DNA from: Jaapia argillacea MUCL 33604
Taxonomy: Eukaryota; Basidiomycota; Agaricomycetes; Jaapiales; Jaapiaceae
Assembly (NCBI GenBank): GCA_000697665.1
Contig: KL197747.1
Location: forward strand, 168,719 to 232,718
Direction: 5' to 3'
Length of the DNA: 64,000 bases
Shown: in pieces, positions 10,049 through 23,449 of the stretch
How the letters are laid out: every line of letters starts with the position of its first letter
Numbering within the stretch: position 1 is the stretch's first letter
Translations under genes and position numbers: made by a program
Notes under the pieces: model-generated
Databases searched by the model: none
What the model was told of the DNA's origin: nothing
The model's input: the letters and a program-made list of their open reading frames with translations, nothing else

Positions 10049-13000
10049 TATTGAGCTTATCTTATGGTGCGTTCCTCAGATTTTTGCATGATTTTTGCGA
10101 TGATTGAGTTGATCCCTTCAGAATCGTTTAATACAACATTTACGATACAATCTCGTCGCTACTACTACCGTATGGTCAAATAACTACTCTATCGTGGCCG
10201 GAACGTCTCGTATCCAGCACCTCGGGGCCTCCTCAATGGATGTGACCTACATCCAATCTATTGTCTCCCTTCCCCGACTTGGATTGACTGGCCTTTGTCG
10301 TCGCTTCCCTCCCTCTCTTCACCTGTCGCACCTGATGTCATCTCCAATCCGTCTCGTATTACATCGTGTTCTTGTTCATTACCTTCCAATTTTGCGTCAT
10401 TTCACGTCTTGTGGAGAGCTGGTGGTGGTAAGAGGATGCGTTCAATGGTAGTTTTCCAGACTTTGTTACCGTACATGCTTCAAGGGTTGGAAAATGACAT
10501 GTGAGGTATTGACGAATCTTCGTTGACCATATCTCAGGGTTCACCATCCAAGCTTGAAGTACACGGAGCGGTGTTGCGATCCTGTCACTGTGCACGGGAA
10601 TGTGACATGTCACAGTCTGACGTCGCCACGCCATTCAAGTTTCAACTCCTCTTGGTCGGACCTGCATAACTCCATCCACCCCCCGAGTTGTTGCGCCGCA
10701 CGTGGTTCGTTCTGAAGCTGCTCTACCCTCCTAGCTGTGCTCCATTTAAGCAGCGCGAGAAATCGCGCACAGTTTGCAGGTTGTGGAACCCTACGGGACG
10801 ACGAACTCGGTTGGTCCACCGCCAAACCGTTCTCCCTGGACTTTTTCGCCTGTGTTCGTGGCTCCGAAAAGAGGCCAAGAAATAGGTACAGGGTCGCCCT
10901 GTGCTGTGAACTGTGAGTTATCTCTTCTCCTCGGGGTGTCAGCCGAATGAATCCTTCGATCATCCCCACCAGTCGGCGTTTTCAGCGCCGTTCAGTGTAA
11001 GGATGCTGTAGTCAGTCCTGCGGCACGCCCGCGGAACACCTCTTCTCATAAGTAACCAGAAATCAGCCACCGTGCTGTCTAACGAAATTTACGTCCCCCA
11101 CCTCCCCCACTCTTTTCTGCTGAGTTATTCTACCAGGGCGAGAGGACATCGCTTGTGAGAATAACGTGAGTGATTTCACTTCCTTTGTCCGTGACTTGCC
11201 ACTAATCCGGTTCTCAAGGTCATCAGACGTGGTAAAAACTTCCAACCGCTACCGCTGAGTTTTAACCCGGCTCAACACCAAACCGCCATGATTCCGGAAG
11301 TAGAGTCAATTCGAGCTTACTTGCTCTTCGTCTTAGGGACACGCATGCAGAATTGTCGTTGCTAACTTTACGTGAACTTCTCAGTTCATTCGCCACTTTT
11401 CTGTATGTTCCCTCCTTATCGCAAGCGGCTCTTTGACTCTGTTTCACCCTTTCGCGGGTCGGCTAGACGACAGCCCTGGACGTGACGGTGACGTTTGCAT
11501 ACGCAAAGATCGCCGTTTCTCCTCACCAGTCCTCATCGTGTCCGCTACGACCTCGGTAGTCACTCGATTGGGACTCAGCGACTATCCCCGCAGCACCCCC
11601 AACATTCGATCGGTATTTTTCTTCCGCTGTGCTGTCGGCAATTTCATTGGTCGATTCCAGTTGTACTCACAGTCCCCGTACTCTTTGCAGTGCTTCTACC
11701 AACTGCAGTGGAGTTGATCATCTTCTACTCTGACATTCTGACCCGACTCCACGTGCGTTTCGCAGCTCCACCCTTGCCAACTCACCAACACACGTCCTCT
11801 GGGCATGTTCGCATTACCTACAACGCCACCATGATTCACAACGACCCTGCAGTTCTCTGACTTCAAGTATCGGTTATCAAGTCCTGCTTCTGTGATCGCT
11901 ATTATTCGAATTGTCGCTCTCTCAAAAGTCTGCAGAAGCTGGTCAAATTCCTCTAGCGCATCTCGTCTCTACCACTTGGGTGGGATCCTGATTCCCAGCG
12001 GACGGCAGCCGATTTCATCCACCTGAATTCCATGGTTGTGTACCCCAGCTTGTTGGTTGACGTGCTGATTGCATCACGCAAGACACCTGCCTGCTACCCA
12101 ACACAGATCCGTGAAGGTTTTACGCCTCCAAATAATGGTGACCAATGAAGACTTGAGGAGCGGAACCAAGTTATTTCAAAATCAAGCCTTGCTCCTCTGG
12201 TGTTCGTCTGGGGGCACGTTGTTCGTGTTCTCACTGCGCTTATTCGTCCTTTCCTGCTTGAGTCCTTCGATCATACGACACGAGTTACCATCGTCCCGTT
12301 CTTCCGGATGTAACCCCACAACCAAACCCTCGAGGTTTGTGACGCAGCAACTTTGAAATTAGCTGAAGAGTTTGTGTGAGTAGCTCAATTTTTGTTCCGT
12401 CGAGTTTATTCTGACTCTGTGTCACTGTCAGCCTCATCCTACATCCGTTCATGCTGGGAAAAGGCTGATATTCCCATGTGAAAGCGCTTCCGTCAGCACC
12501 ATCGATTATAATGATTGGTTCTTTCTTGGTTTCGCCCACTCCTTGACTTGAGTGAGAATTGCGGCTTATGCTTTTTCCACTCCCTGAGGCGAACGAATTC
12601 AGCTACACCGTGGAGTGCCATGGAGTATGAATCCTTCTTGTTTGAGCCTGATCCCGAGCACTCGTTTTGTTCCCTGCGCCTCCGTCGCACCATCCCAAGA
12701 CATTGATAGGTACGAGATTCATGCAAAGTTACACTCCTCCCTTCTGACACCGATCCTTTAGTTTGTGCCTTGCAAGCTAGTCGCATTGAATTGAAACGTC
12801 ACCGTTCCTCGCGTCGGACGAGTATTCCTTCCGCTCGCGTCACTTTCCAGTCAACTGCAGGGCTATTTCTGACCTTTCTTCCGGATGGAGCCAATCACAA
12901 GGCCCGCGAAATATTGGAGGCTCAGCAAATCTTCATTACGCACACGGCCCCGAAATTGTGGTGCTCCCACAGGACTCCTCGCCTTGATTCGCTCCTGTTT

Positions 13001-13855
13001 ATATCGCGGTCATCTCGGTGGAAGAGAAGGTGAACCTCTCGAGAGAGGACGGTTCTCCGCGACGTTGTCCCGCCAAGCCAACGTTTGCGTCCAACGAGAA
13101 TTTGGATAGATGAGATTTCCAGATGCACATGTTGATAGACTTTTGCGCTTGTGAGACTTGGCTTTTGATCAAATGATAAGATAAGCTGCAGGCTTAAGCG
13201 ACACCATTGTGAAATGAAGATCCAAACAGGAGCTGTCAACTCGCCATTATTACCTCCTCGAGTTTCTAGAATACATTTAGAACAAGGATACCGGTCGACG
13301 TGCTTGTCCGCCGACGTAGTTCAGGTACCAAAGGGTGTAGGTTTGCTCATTGCACGCCGGCGTCCACGGGTGTCTGACCCAACAACAAAACCTCCGTTCC
13401 GGTGATCCTTGCCTAAATTACCTCGATCCACATATTTGGGTCTTGATCTACAAAGACGTGGTGGGTGTGGTGATCAAGGGGGGGAGGATTTCGGCGATTC
13501 CATGTCGATAGTGTGTCCTCTGTGGTGATTTTGATGCAGTTCTTTTTTGATTAGTTATGTACCTTGGAAAAAGGAGTAAGGAGTTCAGGGGTGTGATGGA
13601 CACGAGGAAGGGTAATCCGGGAGATTGGCGGGGCCTGGACAATCGGTCATAACCGACACCCCCCGTTGGAGGCGCAAGACCTGCCTTAGGTGGGAGTGAT
13701 ACGCCACTCTGTAGCCACTCTTCTAGATCTCGGACGGGCTGGAGCGATGAGTGTATATACCTCAACAGCCACGCTTGTATCCGCTGGCCTCCCGCTTTAG
13801 ATCTTCCACCACCGCATGCCACCTGCCTATCAAAACAAATATCTAGACCCCCCCA
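10049..13855. other. Gene-poor block, about 3.8 kb
   Basis: Many short open frames of 60-120 codons occur on both strands, none with a recognisable domain, signal peptide or plausible splice chain. A perfect 14-bp palindrome lies at 10601-10614. No terminal repeats, poly-A tail or coding fragments of a mobile element could be identified. In a window where most intergenic gaps are under 1.5 kb, a gap of this length is unusual. It could hold an unrecognised multi-exon gene, a noncoding RNA or relics too old to read. Confidence 0.4.
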
Positions 13856-14752
13856 ATGTCTTCCACCGCAATACCATTCCGCCACCCTTCATCGAATATG
13901 GCCTCCACCACAGCTGCTAACCCAGGCCGTCCCAGACCAAAAGCCGGTCTTCATCTCAACCTCCCACCCAATCATCAGACACAGGCGAAGGCACCGTCAA
14001 TGATTAGCTTTGACGGTTTACCGCCGGAAGTCATGCAGGCCATGTGCACGCCAATGCATCAAATTCTGCCACCTGCTTCATTACCCGCCTCCCCAGGTTC
14101 GCAGACTTCGAACGGTCATCATCACCCTTCATATCATCCACAGTCTCGATCATCATATCCTTCCCCAGCACACCCTTCCCATCATCGTCACACTGGTGCA
14201 CTCTACCTTGGATCCTTGGCAGCTTCCATCGACAGAGACCTCCTGTCATCGCATCGCATCTCACACCTCGTCCAGGTGATCGATGCTCCATGGCTACCTA
14301 CACCGCCTGACGGCACTCGGTGTCATCGAATAAACATTATGGATTTACCAAGTGCGGATTTGAGGAGTCACTTGGAAGAGGCGTGCGAAGTCATTGATGG
14401 GGCGATTGGACGGGGGGAGAATGTTTTGGTACACTGTCAACAGGTGAATAGGATCCACACATTATTACCTCCTTGTCTCTGACCACACCACTCCTTCCAG
14501 GGTATCTCACGATCCGCCGCTATTGTCATCGCATATCTGATATCGAAACACGGCATGTCGTACGAATCCGCCCACGATCTGGTTCGCCACAAAAGACCTT
14601 GTATCAAGCCCAACAGCGGGTTCGTAAAATGTCTTAGGGATTGGGAGGGCATGTGGAGAGCCAAGGCTGCCCAGTTACATCTGGGACAGACTCAGTCGGG
14701 TTACGCTCAGGCGAAAGCAGGGAGCGTACGGAGGTCCATGAGCGAGCGCTAA
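13856..14752 (+). CDS. Dual-specificity protein phosphatase (DSP family)
   Basis: The start is at ATG 13856 (MSSTAIPFRHPSSNMASTTA). The first roughly 110 residues are Pro/Ser/His-rich and probably disordered. The phosphatase domain begins at GALYLGSLAASIDRDLL. It contains the general-acid loop region (INIMDLPSADL) and the P-loop VHCQQGISRSAAIV, which matches HCxxGxxRS with catalytic Cys and Arg present. That loop is created by removing a 57-bp intron (14444-14500, GTGAAT...CCAG). After it come AYLISKHGMSYESAHDLV and RPCIKPNSGFVKCLRDWE, typical of DSP C-terminal helices. The product should dephosphorylate Ser/Thr and Tyr in proteins such as MAP kinases; the target is unknown. The length (about 279 aa) fits. 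The intron exactly inside the catalytic loop makes an unspliced product inactive. Confidence 0.92.
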
Positions 14753-16218
14753 CGAAAAGTACTATCCTCGTGTTTGGGGCTTGCGTTGCGCTGCTGGACT
14801 GCTTGAAGAAGTCAAAACCATCACTGTATTATTCATTCTTCCTCGTTTTCTACGTTTTGGGTATATTCTGGGTCTTTGTCTGGTATTATTACTTTGGTAC
14901 TGCAGGTCATCTCCTGCATCGATGTTCTTCCGCGTTCAGTCGTACACAACTCTGTAGCATCGCAATATCAATATCAAACTCACCTTGATTGCAAAAATCG
15001 ATCGATCATAACGCATCATGGCTGGGCGAATTTGAGTTGTTTGAACGCTGTCGACGTCGCCACGACAAATTCTCAAGCCCATGATCTGCATTTGATCTAC
15101 AATGAACAAGCATATAGAACGACCCAGATTTGCGTTTGAGAAACCGGGGTTCAAGCTTTGAAGGATCTGATCTTGCGAAACAACCCAGTCGATGTTGTGA
15201 GTTCAAAGACGAATACGAAGAAACGGTACGGAAGGCCGTACCTGGTATTACAATTGTAAAGGATGATGTCTGATGGGATTCTGAGAAAGACCAAATTCAC
15301 AACTCACAAGGTAGCAGCACAAGGCTTCTTTCGAGGAACGTCGCACCGTCGGAGAAGACTGATGGGCACTCGAGACCTCGATGGAGAGCCTATCAGAGAT
15401 TGCCGTGACTTCTTGCCTTCTCCAAAAGAGGGCCTTCACAGTCAAAAGATTAGCGAGGATTGCCAGGACGTCGTCGCGGAGATTGGTGAGATGACCAGGA
15501 ATAAGCCCATTGGGTGGGCTCTATTGGTTGCGACGGCCCAGCCTGCCTCCTCCCCGAGCCAACCACCGGGAGAGTAGACAAACCCTGATAACTGTCGGCC
15601 GAATTCTACCTTGAAGGCGACAGACGGTGGGATCTGAGTGACCTCGGGCGCTCAAGGTCGCCAGTCCGTACCTACTTCCCCACCGTTGGCGTAGTGGATC
15701 AGAGAGGGTATATTGTGTTGTTAATAGTCGAGCTCTTGGGGTATTGTGATACGAAGAGACGGGTAGCGCCTGCCAACGGGAAAGGGCCTTCGTGTAAACA
15801 GCCAGAATGAAAGCAGAGCGCGGTCGCAACCGAGAGGACATGGTCTTCTCCTTCCAGCGGTGGGGAAGACCTGCCAAATGTAACTAATGTCAGATGCCAA
15901 GCCAGCAGTTTCGAAATGGAATGGATATCGCCCCACGGACATCGAAGGATGAAATGTAATGGAAAAGGTACGATATATTGCGAACAACTTGACGCCACAG
16001 GGTGCGGTGCATAAATCTACGTTCGACGCTCGAGGACCACCTGCCAAAGATAAGTAGTGACTTCGTTGACCAATGGTCCAGCTCGTAGGATGCGATTGCA
16101 GCGGAAAAAGTACTCCGCCGAACGATATGACCACTTGCACCAAGTCCAAGGAGGTAACCAATCACATCTAGATTTCAAAGATCCATACAGGTTGACACAA
16201 GTCGCATCACCTCTGGAG
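14753..16218. other. Intergenic region with possible unrecognised minus-strand exons
   Basis: About 1.47 kb between the 3' ends of the phosphatase and the PGAM-family gene. On the minus strand an open stretch beginning MSSRLRPRSAFILAVYTKAL (near 15850) looks like a mitochondrial presequence, and a helix-like stretch DDVLAILANLLTVKALFWRR lies near 15450. No conserved domain or convincing set of splice sites links them. Nothing firm is called here. Confidence 0.3.
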
Positions 16219-17738
16219 TCAATTCATCAAAATACCTCCCCGCCTGCCTTTCACGACAAGTGGGACAACAGCTAAGAAATACCAGCCAATCAGCACTCAT
16301 CTCGATATCAAAATCGAAGGGCCAGAATGCATACCTCCAGTCGCGGGTTGGAACGGTGGATGACCCGTGGCTCGAAGGAAAGCGTTGATGAAGCCTCCAT
16401 GGGCTGTAATTGATATGACTGTCCAGGTCGTCAATACCGATCGTACCAATATACGCGATCAACCGAGATGACTGACAAACTTCCTCTCCGTCATCCCAAA
16501 CTCTCTCGCAGACAATCCTCGCTCTAAATTCGGCGTGTTCCTTAGTCTCCCTCTCATCGGCCTTCCACAGTTCGTCGATCTCCGAAAAGCCCTCCTCGAT
16601 TGTAAATTGAGGGAAAGCTGAGCTGATGTAGGATCGAGATCGGCGAAGGTCACAAGTGTGTTCTCCATATTCCTCTCGACAGTTCTGCGAAAATATCGGA
16701 GAACGGCATGTAAGGACCCACTGGCAAGAAGGGTGATTTGAGTACCCACCTCCAGAACCATCGTCTTCGACAAGTTCGTCTGGTCGAACGCTCCATCAAA
16801 TGTGATGACGTTTGTATGCATAGCTCTAGTTAGAGGACTCGAGTACAGCTTTTCGGGAGCGGGAATGTCAGCCTCTTCCAGTTCTCGCCGCCAGGCTTTG
16901 TGGGCATCGAGGGCTTGATCACGTCCAAGACGCGTCAAGTCAGGGTCGGCTGGCGAAAGGTTTATCAGTCTAAACAATAGTAGTCACAAAAGGTCGTTGA
17001 CATACGTCCCCATACGATCTCCCCGTCTCCGTCAAGCTTTGACCAGTACCTACCGGAAAAGCTGTGAGAACGAGACTTGCGAGAGGGTACGGTACTCACT
17101 CATCCCAGGCCTAGTTCGCAATAGGTTCAACGATGGACCGACAAACCTCATAAGGTCTAATCAATGAATCACCTTCGTACCATACTTCGCTTCGGCTACG
17201 TTGTCTGAAAGAGGTGGGTTAACTTCGGAAACCCTCACAGAGATAAGCGAGAGACGTACGCCATCCCTCTCCATGACGTCCCAGGAAGAAGATCTTGTAC
17301 GATGCTCCCTCTGCTCGAGTTGTGGGGCTCCGATTCAGTTTGTCGATCTTAGATTTGAGGGTTGACCACCGCGACGGAGAGGAGTCTAGGAGGCCAAATC
17401 TGGGTGGGAGCTAAGGGTACACTTTTTCAGTTTGATGTTGTCCTCAGGTAGGACCTGGGGTAGGAGAGGCAACATTTGTCGAGGACAGTCCGGTCCACCA
17501 ACCAACTGCACGACGAAAACCAAACCCTCTCGATGGGAGCAGCAGTCATGTAACACCGGACACGCCTCAAATGATGCAAAAAGTTTGGAAATGGCGACTC
17601 ACTGGACCAACGGCGGATGGATCAGCATCCGGGCTGTCCTGGACGAAGTATCCGGGTATATGCTAGAAGTTTGTTCAACACCAGGGATTCAATCATCGAC
17701 TGTTTGATGTCGCGCACCTCGAACGCCTTGATCTTCAT
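16219..17738 (-). CDS. Histidine phosphatase superfamily protein (fungal phosphoglycerate-mutase-like)
   Basis: Starts at ATG 17738: MKIKAFE, then a 55-bp intron, then HIPGYFVQDSPDADPSAVGP, the usual opening of fungal PGAM-like proteins. Further exons give SYKIFFLGRHGEGWH (near 17270; RHG holds the nucleophilic histidine), then DPDLTRLGRDQALDAHKAWR and LYSSPLTRAMHTNVITF (near 16840, the second phosphate pocket). A later exon has ISITAHGGFINAFLRATGH (near 16400; the second catalytic histidine). A last intron precedes VVPLVVKGRRGGILMN and the stop at 16219. All core residues of the fold are present, so it should be an active phosphatase. Family members act on sugar phosphates or phosphoproteins; the substrate cannot be told from sequence. 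It is not the glycolytic mutase, which lacks this N terminus. No signal peptide was seen. Confidence 0.9.
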
Positions 17739-17984
17739 TGTGAATTGAGTGGGTCAGATGGGTATTGCAGTGGGAGGTAGATAAGGCGAGTCAAAGGTGA
17801 GTATTTGAGCAACGAGCTCCAACACAACATGGTTTCTTGATGAATCGATGAAGTCATAGGGAACCCACGTGGGTCACGCAACGCAACTCAATTCGATGGT
17901 GCAGTACAAAGGTGCTACTTGAGATGATACACAAATACAACGCAATCATACACGTTTGAAAACATGTTACATGTCACGAACAGG

Positions 17985-20900
17985 TCAGATCCCCATGGGG
18001 AAGCTCCCTGAAGGCCTCCTGCCCTGTGTCCTCGACAAGTTGAATGCAGCCGAAATGAGGGTAACGTGGCTGGAAGGTTGTTCGACCATCAGTTTCAGTG
18101 AGTAACAGATTCAGAGAGAATTGAACATACGTGAATCCTTGCACCGCGTTTCCAAGTCTAATAGAGCGAAAGTCAAGTACTGAGCACGATTCGTCAAGTC
18201 CAACACCACTCACGCTTCTCCAGACGCAGAAATTTCTTCGGTGCACAAGCCGACGTGGTTAGTGTATTGCACAAAGTCCTGAAGGGAAGCAACGTAAACA
18301 ACCGTCGCACAATCAGAAGACAAAAGGGGGTACCTCGAACATAGTGATCGCGCGATCGAGCATCGATTTGTCAAATTCGCCAGCGCGCGTCAACGCTTCG
18401 ATGCACCTGCAGCAAACGATGAACACAGAATCTTTTCAGTCGCAAGGTCACTGACCAAAGGGTACAAAGGCAGAAGGTGCCTTCTTCCCCTCCAACGCCG
18501 TCATCAGTCTTGGTGGTGTCGTACCGATAGACCAGGTTCTAATCACATTTCATGGTCAGATGTGGAAGGTTCTGAATGAACAGCGAACATACATTGGAAG
18601 TCAAGCCGCCTCTCTCAGGAGTCTTCAAGATTTGCTTCAACGTGCTAACAAAGCGAGGATCACTCTACCAAAGGCACCGTCCATCAATGAACAGATATTA
18701 ACGACAGAATTGAAACACTCACAGCGGGAGAGAAGAAGACAAGCGGCATGATCAACACAGCAGAGTCGAGGACGTCCAAATCTTCGTAACTCTGTGCGAA
18801 GAACTGTTTCTCCGCGTTCCAAGCCTTGTGCATGATCTGTTCGTAAAGATCGTCTCTGGCCTCGAGCCATTTGAATCGATTGGGGCAAGGGAGGGACCTC
18901 TTGTCCGCGAGGCGTAGTCCTGAAAAATATTTTTACGATATCGCTTGGTGAGATGGGAGGAAATTTCGTCGAAGTACTGACCTCGATCTATAGCAACCCT
19001 GCAGGATCGCTGAGAAGTGAGACTAAACAAGGACCTACCACCTCGAGCTTACCACAACATGATCTACCAAAAGTGTTAGTTCACTACTCCAACGCACCAA
19101 CATCACAGCAGACCTTGGAGTACTGCAAACCACAACCGTTAATAGGGGACTGGCAAGACGAAATCCAGATACGAGACGAACCGTAAAGTGACGCATTCTG
19201 TTCCGGACTTCCCTGTTCATATGAGACAAATGTTGTTTGCGTGCATCCTGGCATGCTGTTAAGCTGACAACTGACCAGATGGATCTGAGGCAAACGAGAG
19301 AAAATGTCAACATTGTAATCAACGAGGGAAACGAGGCGAAATGGGACGCCCGACATACAGATCGGGCTCATTGTAGTTGGCGACAACATCTGGATGTGTC
19401 CGATAAAGGGGTGAATGAGTGCCGCAACGAATCTATGTTCATGATAGATCCTCACAGTCGACACTGAAGAGAATATGGGATTGAATAATCGAACGTTTGG
19501 AAAGACTAACACCACGTACAGTTCTCGAACGGCGACCCTTTTCCAGGACCTCCTCAGTTGGCGAAGGGAACTTCTATTGCATGTACGCACCAAGTGTCAT
19601 AAGACTGGGTTGGATCAAGTCAAAATTCAAACGACAATGCGTGTGGGGGTAAAAAGCGTACCAGAGGTCGACCAAACTAAGTGGACGGACTGTGAGCGTA
19701 TGTCTGAGCCAACGAATTTCAGAAAAGCATACCTTCTGGCAAAGGTATATACTGTCCATCCTGCGAGAACACCCTATGTCAGCCGAATCGCAATCGATAT
19801 TGACGACGAATTACAGTTCGCCATAGATATCCTACGTCAATCTATCAGAATCACAGTGTATCAGAATTACAGCTACTAGCTCACCAACTGAATATGATCA
19901 ATCGCGCCATTCCCGATCCTATCCCATGAACAAAAAATCATCCAGTTGATGTCGTGCCCATTAGCATTAGAGAGACAGCACAAGGACGCACCGAACAGGC
20001 TTCGAGCCTTTATGTCCATCCAAGTGCAAAAGCTCCTCTTCAGGGAATATTTTGCCGCCTTCGATATCGTCAACATACGTCGTTCACATCTCCGCCTGTC
20101 ATGCGAAACCATTGCTCACCGTGAATAGTATACCTAGTCACCAGTCCGTCAGCACCAATACCGCGAATAACTCAGCTTACAATCAACGCACATGATCTGC
20201 AACGAACCATCAGGGTTCTTGTCCTTGAGCCTATCAACAATGAAGTTCATATATGCTATCCATTATCGGTCATCAGCATCACGATCAGCCTGTAGAGTGC
20301 ACATATACTTACCATTGGCCTCGGATGTGAATCCCAGACGGATGAGTGCGTAAAGTGTGAACGATGCATCACGAATCCACGACGCGCTATGAAACAACGT
20401 TCAGAATCCTCTCAATCGTCAATAAGAACACCGTACCGATAATCCCTATCAGAGAAAGCCGAGTAGGTCAGGCCAGACGTAGAGCGTTAGACGAAGCTGT
20501 AGATAACGCACCAGTTCCTAGTCCCACCAATATATTCGGGAAGACTGAAGGTGGGGCTAGCCACGACAGCACCTACGCCGACAGTCAGCATATATGGAGA
20601 GAAGAGGAGAAGAGAGCAGACCTGTGGGCTCGAATATGAGCAGCTTCAACGCTAGTGCGCTACGGTGCACAGCTTCTTTCCAAGCGCCCGAATATGTCGA
20701 TCCACGGATCCAGGTGTTCCAGTACGTGTTTGTTTCCTAGATGGTGTCAGGTATAACGACACGACAAAAACTAGAGGACACTTGACTTACGTTGAGTAAT
20801 TTATGAACCAGCTCCTACACCAGACAGTTAGATCTGGTCGGCTACATGCGTGGGTTATTTGCCTTACCTTGGTCAAAAGGGGATCATCAGGGTCCCTCAA

Positions 20901-22208
20901 CTTCGAAGCTCCTGTAACCAGAGCTAGAAGACCTTCGTTAGCGCAGAATGCCTTCACGAGAGAGATATCAATTTACCAGGTAAACTAATCCCCAACTCCT
21001 GCGCCCTCTCCATAGTGGGTTCCGGAATTTGCATCTTCCTCACCTCCGTAGGCGGAGTCCTCAAAACAAACGTAACCGCCTGTCCCTCCTCCAGCGTAAC
21101 CTCAACAAACGCTCCCTTACCCTTATGCCCCTTCTTACTCAAATCCAACTCCTTAAACTCCACCTCGGGGATAGCGACGTTTTCGAGTAGGGATTCGGCT
21201 ACATAGCGGAGGTCAAGGGAGAGCGAGGGAGATTGGAAGAGGACTTTTTGGTGAGGTGAGATGGGGATTGAGGTGTCTGGGATGATCATGGTCGTGTGCG
21301 AGTCGCGGGAGTAGTTGAATGCGGGTGCGCATTCCATACGGATTGGGACGGATCCGCGGATTACCTATGATATCGAAGGGTAAGGGAGGCATCGAGAAAA
21401 GAGATGAAGTGGATTTGTACCTCGATGCGTCGAGTCAACCAGAAAAGGAGGGGCTTTGTGGACGAATCTCTGGGTTGGCGGGGGAGGAAGTCTGTTCTCA
21501 AGATTTCGTTAATCCTGGAGGTTCATTGACGGCGAGTACGGTCAGATGAAACTGACCTGTCACGCAAACGACTCCCTTTTCATTCATAAACCTAGATATT
21601 GGGATTCTGATGAGACAAATCCTACAAACATCAACAGCGACGCAACAGACTTGGTTTGCAACACCTAGATAACCGTGAGCTTTCTCATTCTGATAGCGAC
21701 TAACGAAGATCATAGAATACGTACATTGGATGAAGGGAGATAATTTTGTTTAGTGGTGAATGGTACAGTCGGAGTGATCGAGAAATGACCACCCTGGGAG
21801 GGGCGAGGGTCAGTTGCCAGTCCCCCGATTAAACAGGATCAAAACCCCCCTCACCTTGTCCTTGTCCAAAATCCTCGCGAAGATAGAGGGCGAATCGAAG
21901 TTTGGAATGCAGTAACTTTCGACTGAAGAGCACCGCGATTGCAATGAGGGCTTGTCAAAGAGCTTGTGGGATGATCAAACTCACTAGATCCATCGAGACT
22001 TATCTAGTACACGTCCTCCTCAATCAGATCCAAGTGTGGTACGATAGCAAGACGCCTCTCACCAATGCAGCAGTTCTCAAGTTCCCAATCCTTCACAACA
22101 TGCTTAACTTCACGCACTCATGACAGTCTGCATCCCGAATGGTACTCACAAAGCATGATCAGCAATAGGGATGTAGCCCCTCTCAGTATTTGGCTGTTGG
22201 ACGTTCAT
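17985..22208 (-). CDS. Glycoside hydrolase family 15 protein (glucoamylase/trehalase-like)
   Basis: Large minus-strand gene with many small introns. It starts at ATG 22208 with [20 protein letters not shown], the conserved opening of intracellular GH15-like proteins. Later exons give [16 protein letters not shown] (near 21310), [20 protein letters not shown] (near 20370), [17 protein letters not shown] (near 20240) and [20 protein letters not shown] (near 18890), then [20 protein letters not shown] and [39 protein letters not shown] (near 18390), and the C-terminal [18 protein letters not shown]. The WIRDAS region is part of the (alpha/alpha)6-barrel active site. There is no signal peptide, so the enzyme is probably cytosolic. 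Related proteins hydrolyse trehalose or alpha-glucans, but many in fungi are uncharacterised. Its promoter carries a TATA box about 83-90 bp upstream of the ATG. Confidence 0.92.
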
Positions 22209-22290
22209 GGTGGATGATGTGGGTTGGCAGGTCATCAACGTTTCTTTTGAAGGTTTGGTTCGAAGAACCTGAGATAAAGCGTGGCTTGGG

Positions 22291-22298
22291 TATTTATA
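22291..22298 (-). promoter_or_regulatory. TATA box of the GH15 gene
   Basis: TATAAATA on the minus strand, 83-90 bp upstream of the GH15 start codon. The spacing leaves room for a short 5' UTR. Confidence 0.6.
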
Positions 22299-23034
22299 AG
22301 ATCTGAGTTTGACATGGTACTAGCTAGATATCAGCCGGGGTGTGGATGAAGATCTGACCAAGCTTGATTCAGGCTTGGGCGGTTGTATGTACGTCATCCT
22401 TCCTCGCTTACCACGACCTCCATCGTTGACTTTGCTGTTGAACTTGAGCCCTATCATTGATATTTTCCAACTCATCTTTTCTGATGATTCCTATCATCCC
22501 AATGACTGTACCTCCACGTCTCTGCTACAGCAATTGAACCACTAGCCAAACTGTGTCGCTATCTGCTATTCCACGGTCCCCGACAATAACCGTGTGTCAG
22601 GTATACCTCAGCAATCTCATGCTTGGCTGATACCATTCTCAAGATCAGGGCCTGGTCGTCGGCGATTGTGTGAGTTCCACCACAGTTACCATGGTTTGAC
22701 TCTCCATTTGAATTCCTCTTCGTCAAGAGTCCCACCGTTTCCCACTTCGACGACCTTGGAACTCTCAGTACCTGATCTCCATCATTTTCTCGTACACGTT
22801 AGAAGCGCCGAATCACTGCTAGTCGAGAAGCAAAGCAGCCTACTTTCTCAGGAGACTACATAAGCATCGTGGAACCTTGGTTCACATCTTTGCTCTCGAA
22901 GCGTCGCGGGATCATCAACGTTTCGAATAATACACCCTCCAACTTGAATACACTTCAACGAAGATCGTCCAGGAGTCAATAATGTCAGACACAAAACCCA
23001 ACCCAACTGCTCGATGGTAAGATAACTTCCCGGG

Positions 23035-23208
23035 TTATGTAGGGCAATCTCCAACAGCACACCCGCAAGGGGGACAAGCGTGCTCCGGCGGGACGCAAAC
23101 AATATCACACCTGAAACTGGCTTGAGGAGCACTAGCTTCAAGTGTCATGGCTGATCCGCTGACAACGAAAGCAGCAAGGAAGAGGGTGATGGCTGTGAAA
23201 TACTTCAT
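23035..23208 (-). CDS. Small secreted cysteine-rich protein SSP1 (57 aa)
   Basis: Intronless reading frame of 57 residues starting MKYFTAITLFLAAFVVSGSA, a textbook signal peptide, followed by MTLEAS. The mature part, about 37 residues, has six cysteines in the order C-x3-C-x6-C-x2-C-x-C-x4-C, with the core CPPCGCA. Four similar genes lie at 26276, 27897, 28954 and 30301, which shows the frame is real despite its length. A TATA box is about 240 bp upstream. The function is not recognised. Size, secretion and three potential disulfides fit a fungal effector-like, antimicrobial or signalling peptide, but nothing in the sequence decides. It has no C-terminal CaaX box, so it is not a classical basidiomycete pheromone precursor. 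It is the most distant genomic copy, separated from the others by two transposons. Confidence 0.75.
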   Translation of the reverse strand: MKYFTAITLFLAAFVVSGSAMTLEASAPQASFRCDIVCVPPEHACPPCGCAVGDCPT

Positions 23209-23442
23209 GGCCTGTTCGCCGAGTTAGAGTGGGGTGAGATACCAGACATGAAGTGGGGGAGGTATTCACCGACGCTTAGGATGACTGTGAAGAGGATCGA
23301 GTGCAGATATAAGGCCGGCAATACTGTTAGAAACCCTACTGCAGTGTTAGCTCGTCTTCCGGGCTCAGAGGTCGGGAAGGGGAAGACATACCAGAAAAGC
23401 GGGTTTGGAGAGGATGGATAGTTACCGACGAACAACCCAAGG

Positions 23443-23449
23443 TTTTATA
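23443..23449 (-). promoter_or_regulatory. TATA box of SSP1
   Basis: TATAAAA on the minus strand, about 238 bp upstream of the SSP1 ATG. The distance matches those of SSP3, SSP4 and SSP5, supporting a shared promoter plan. Confidence 0.6.

Noticed and set aside
10601-10614. Perfect 14-bp palindrome, with a similar imperfect inverted repeat near 59090-59111
   Set aside because: Short palindromes of this size occur by chance. The two sites share only the short TGACATGT core and have no common gene context.
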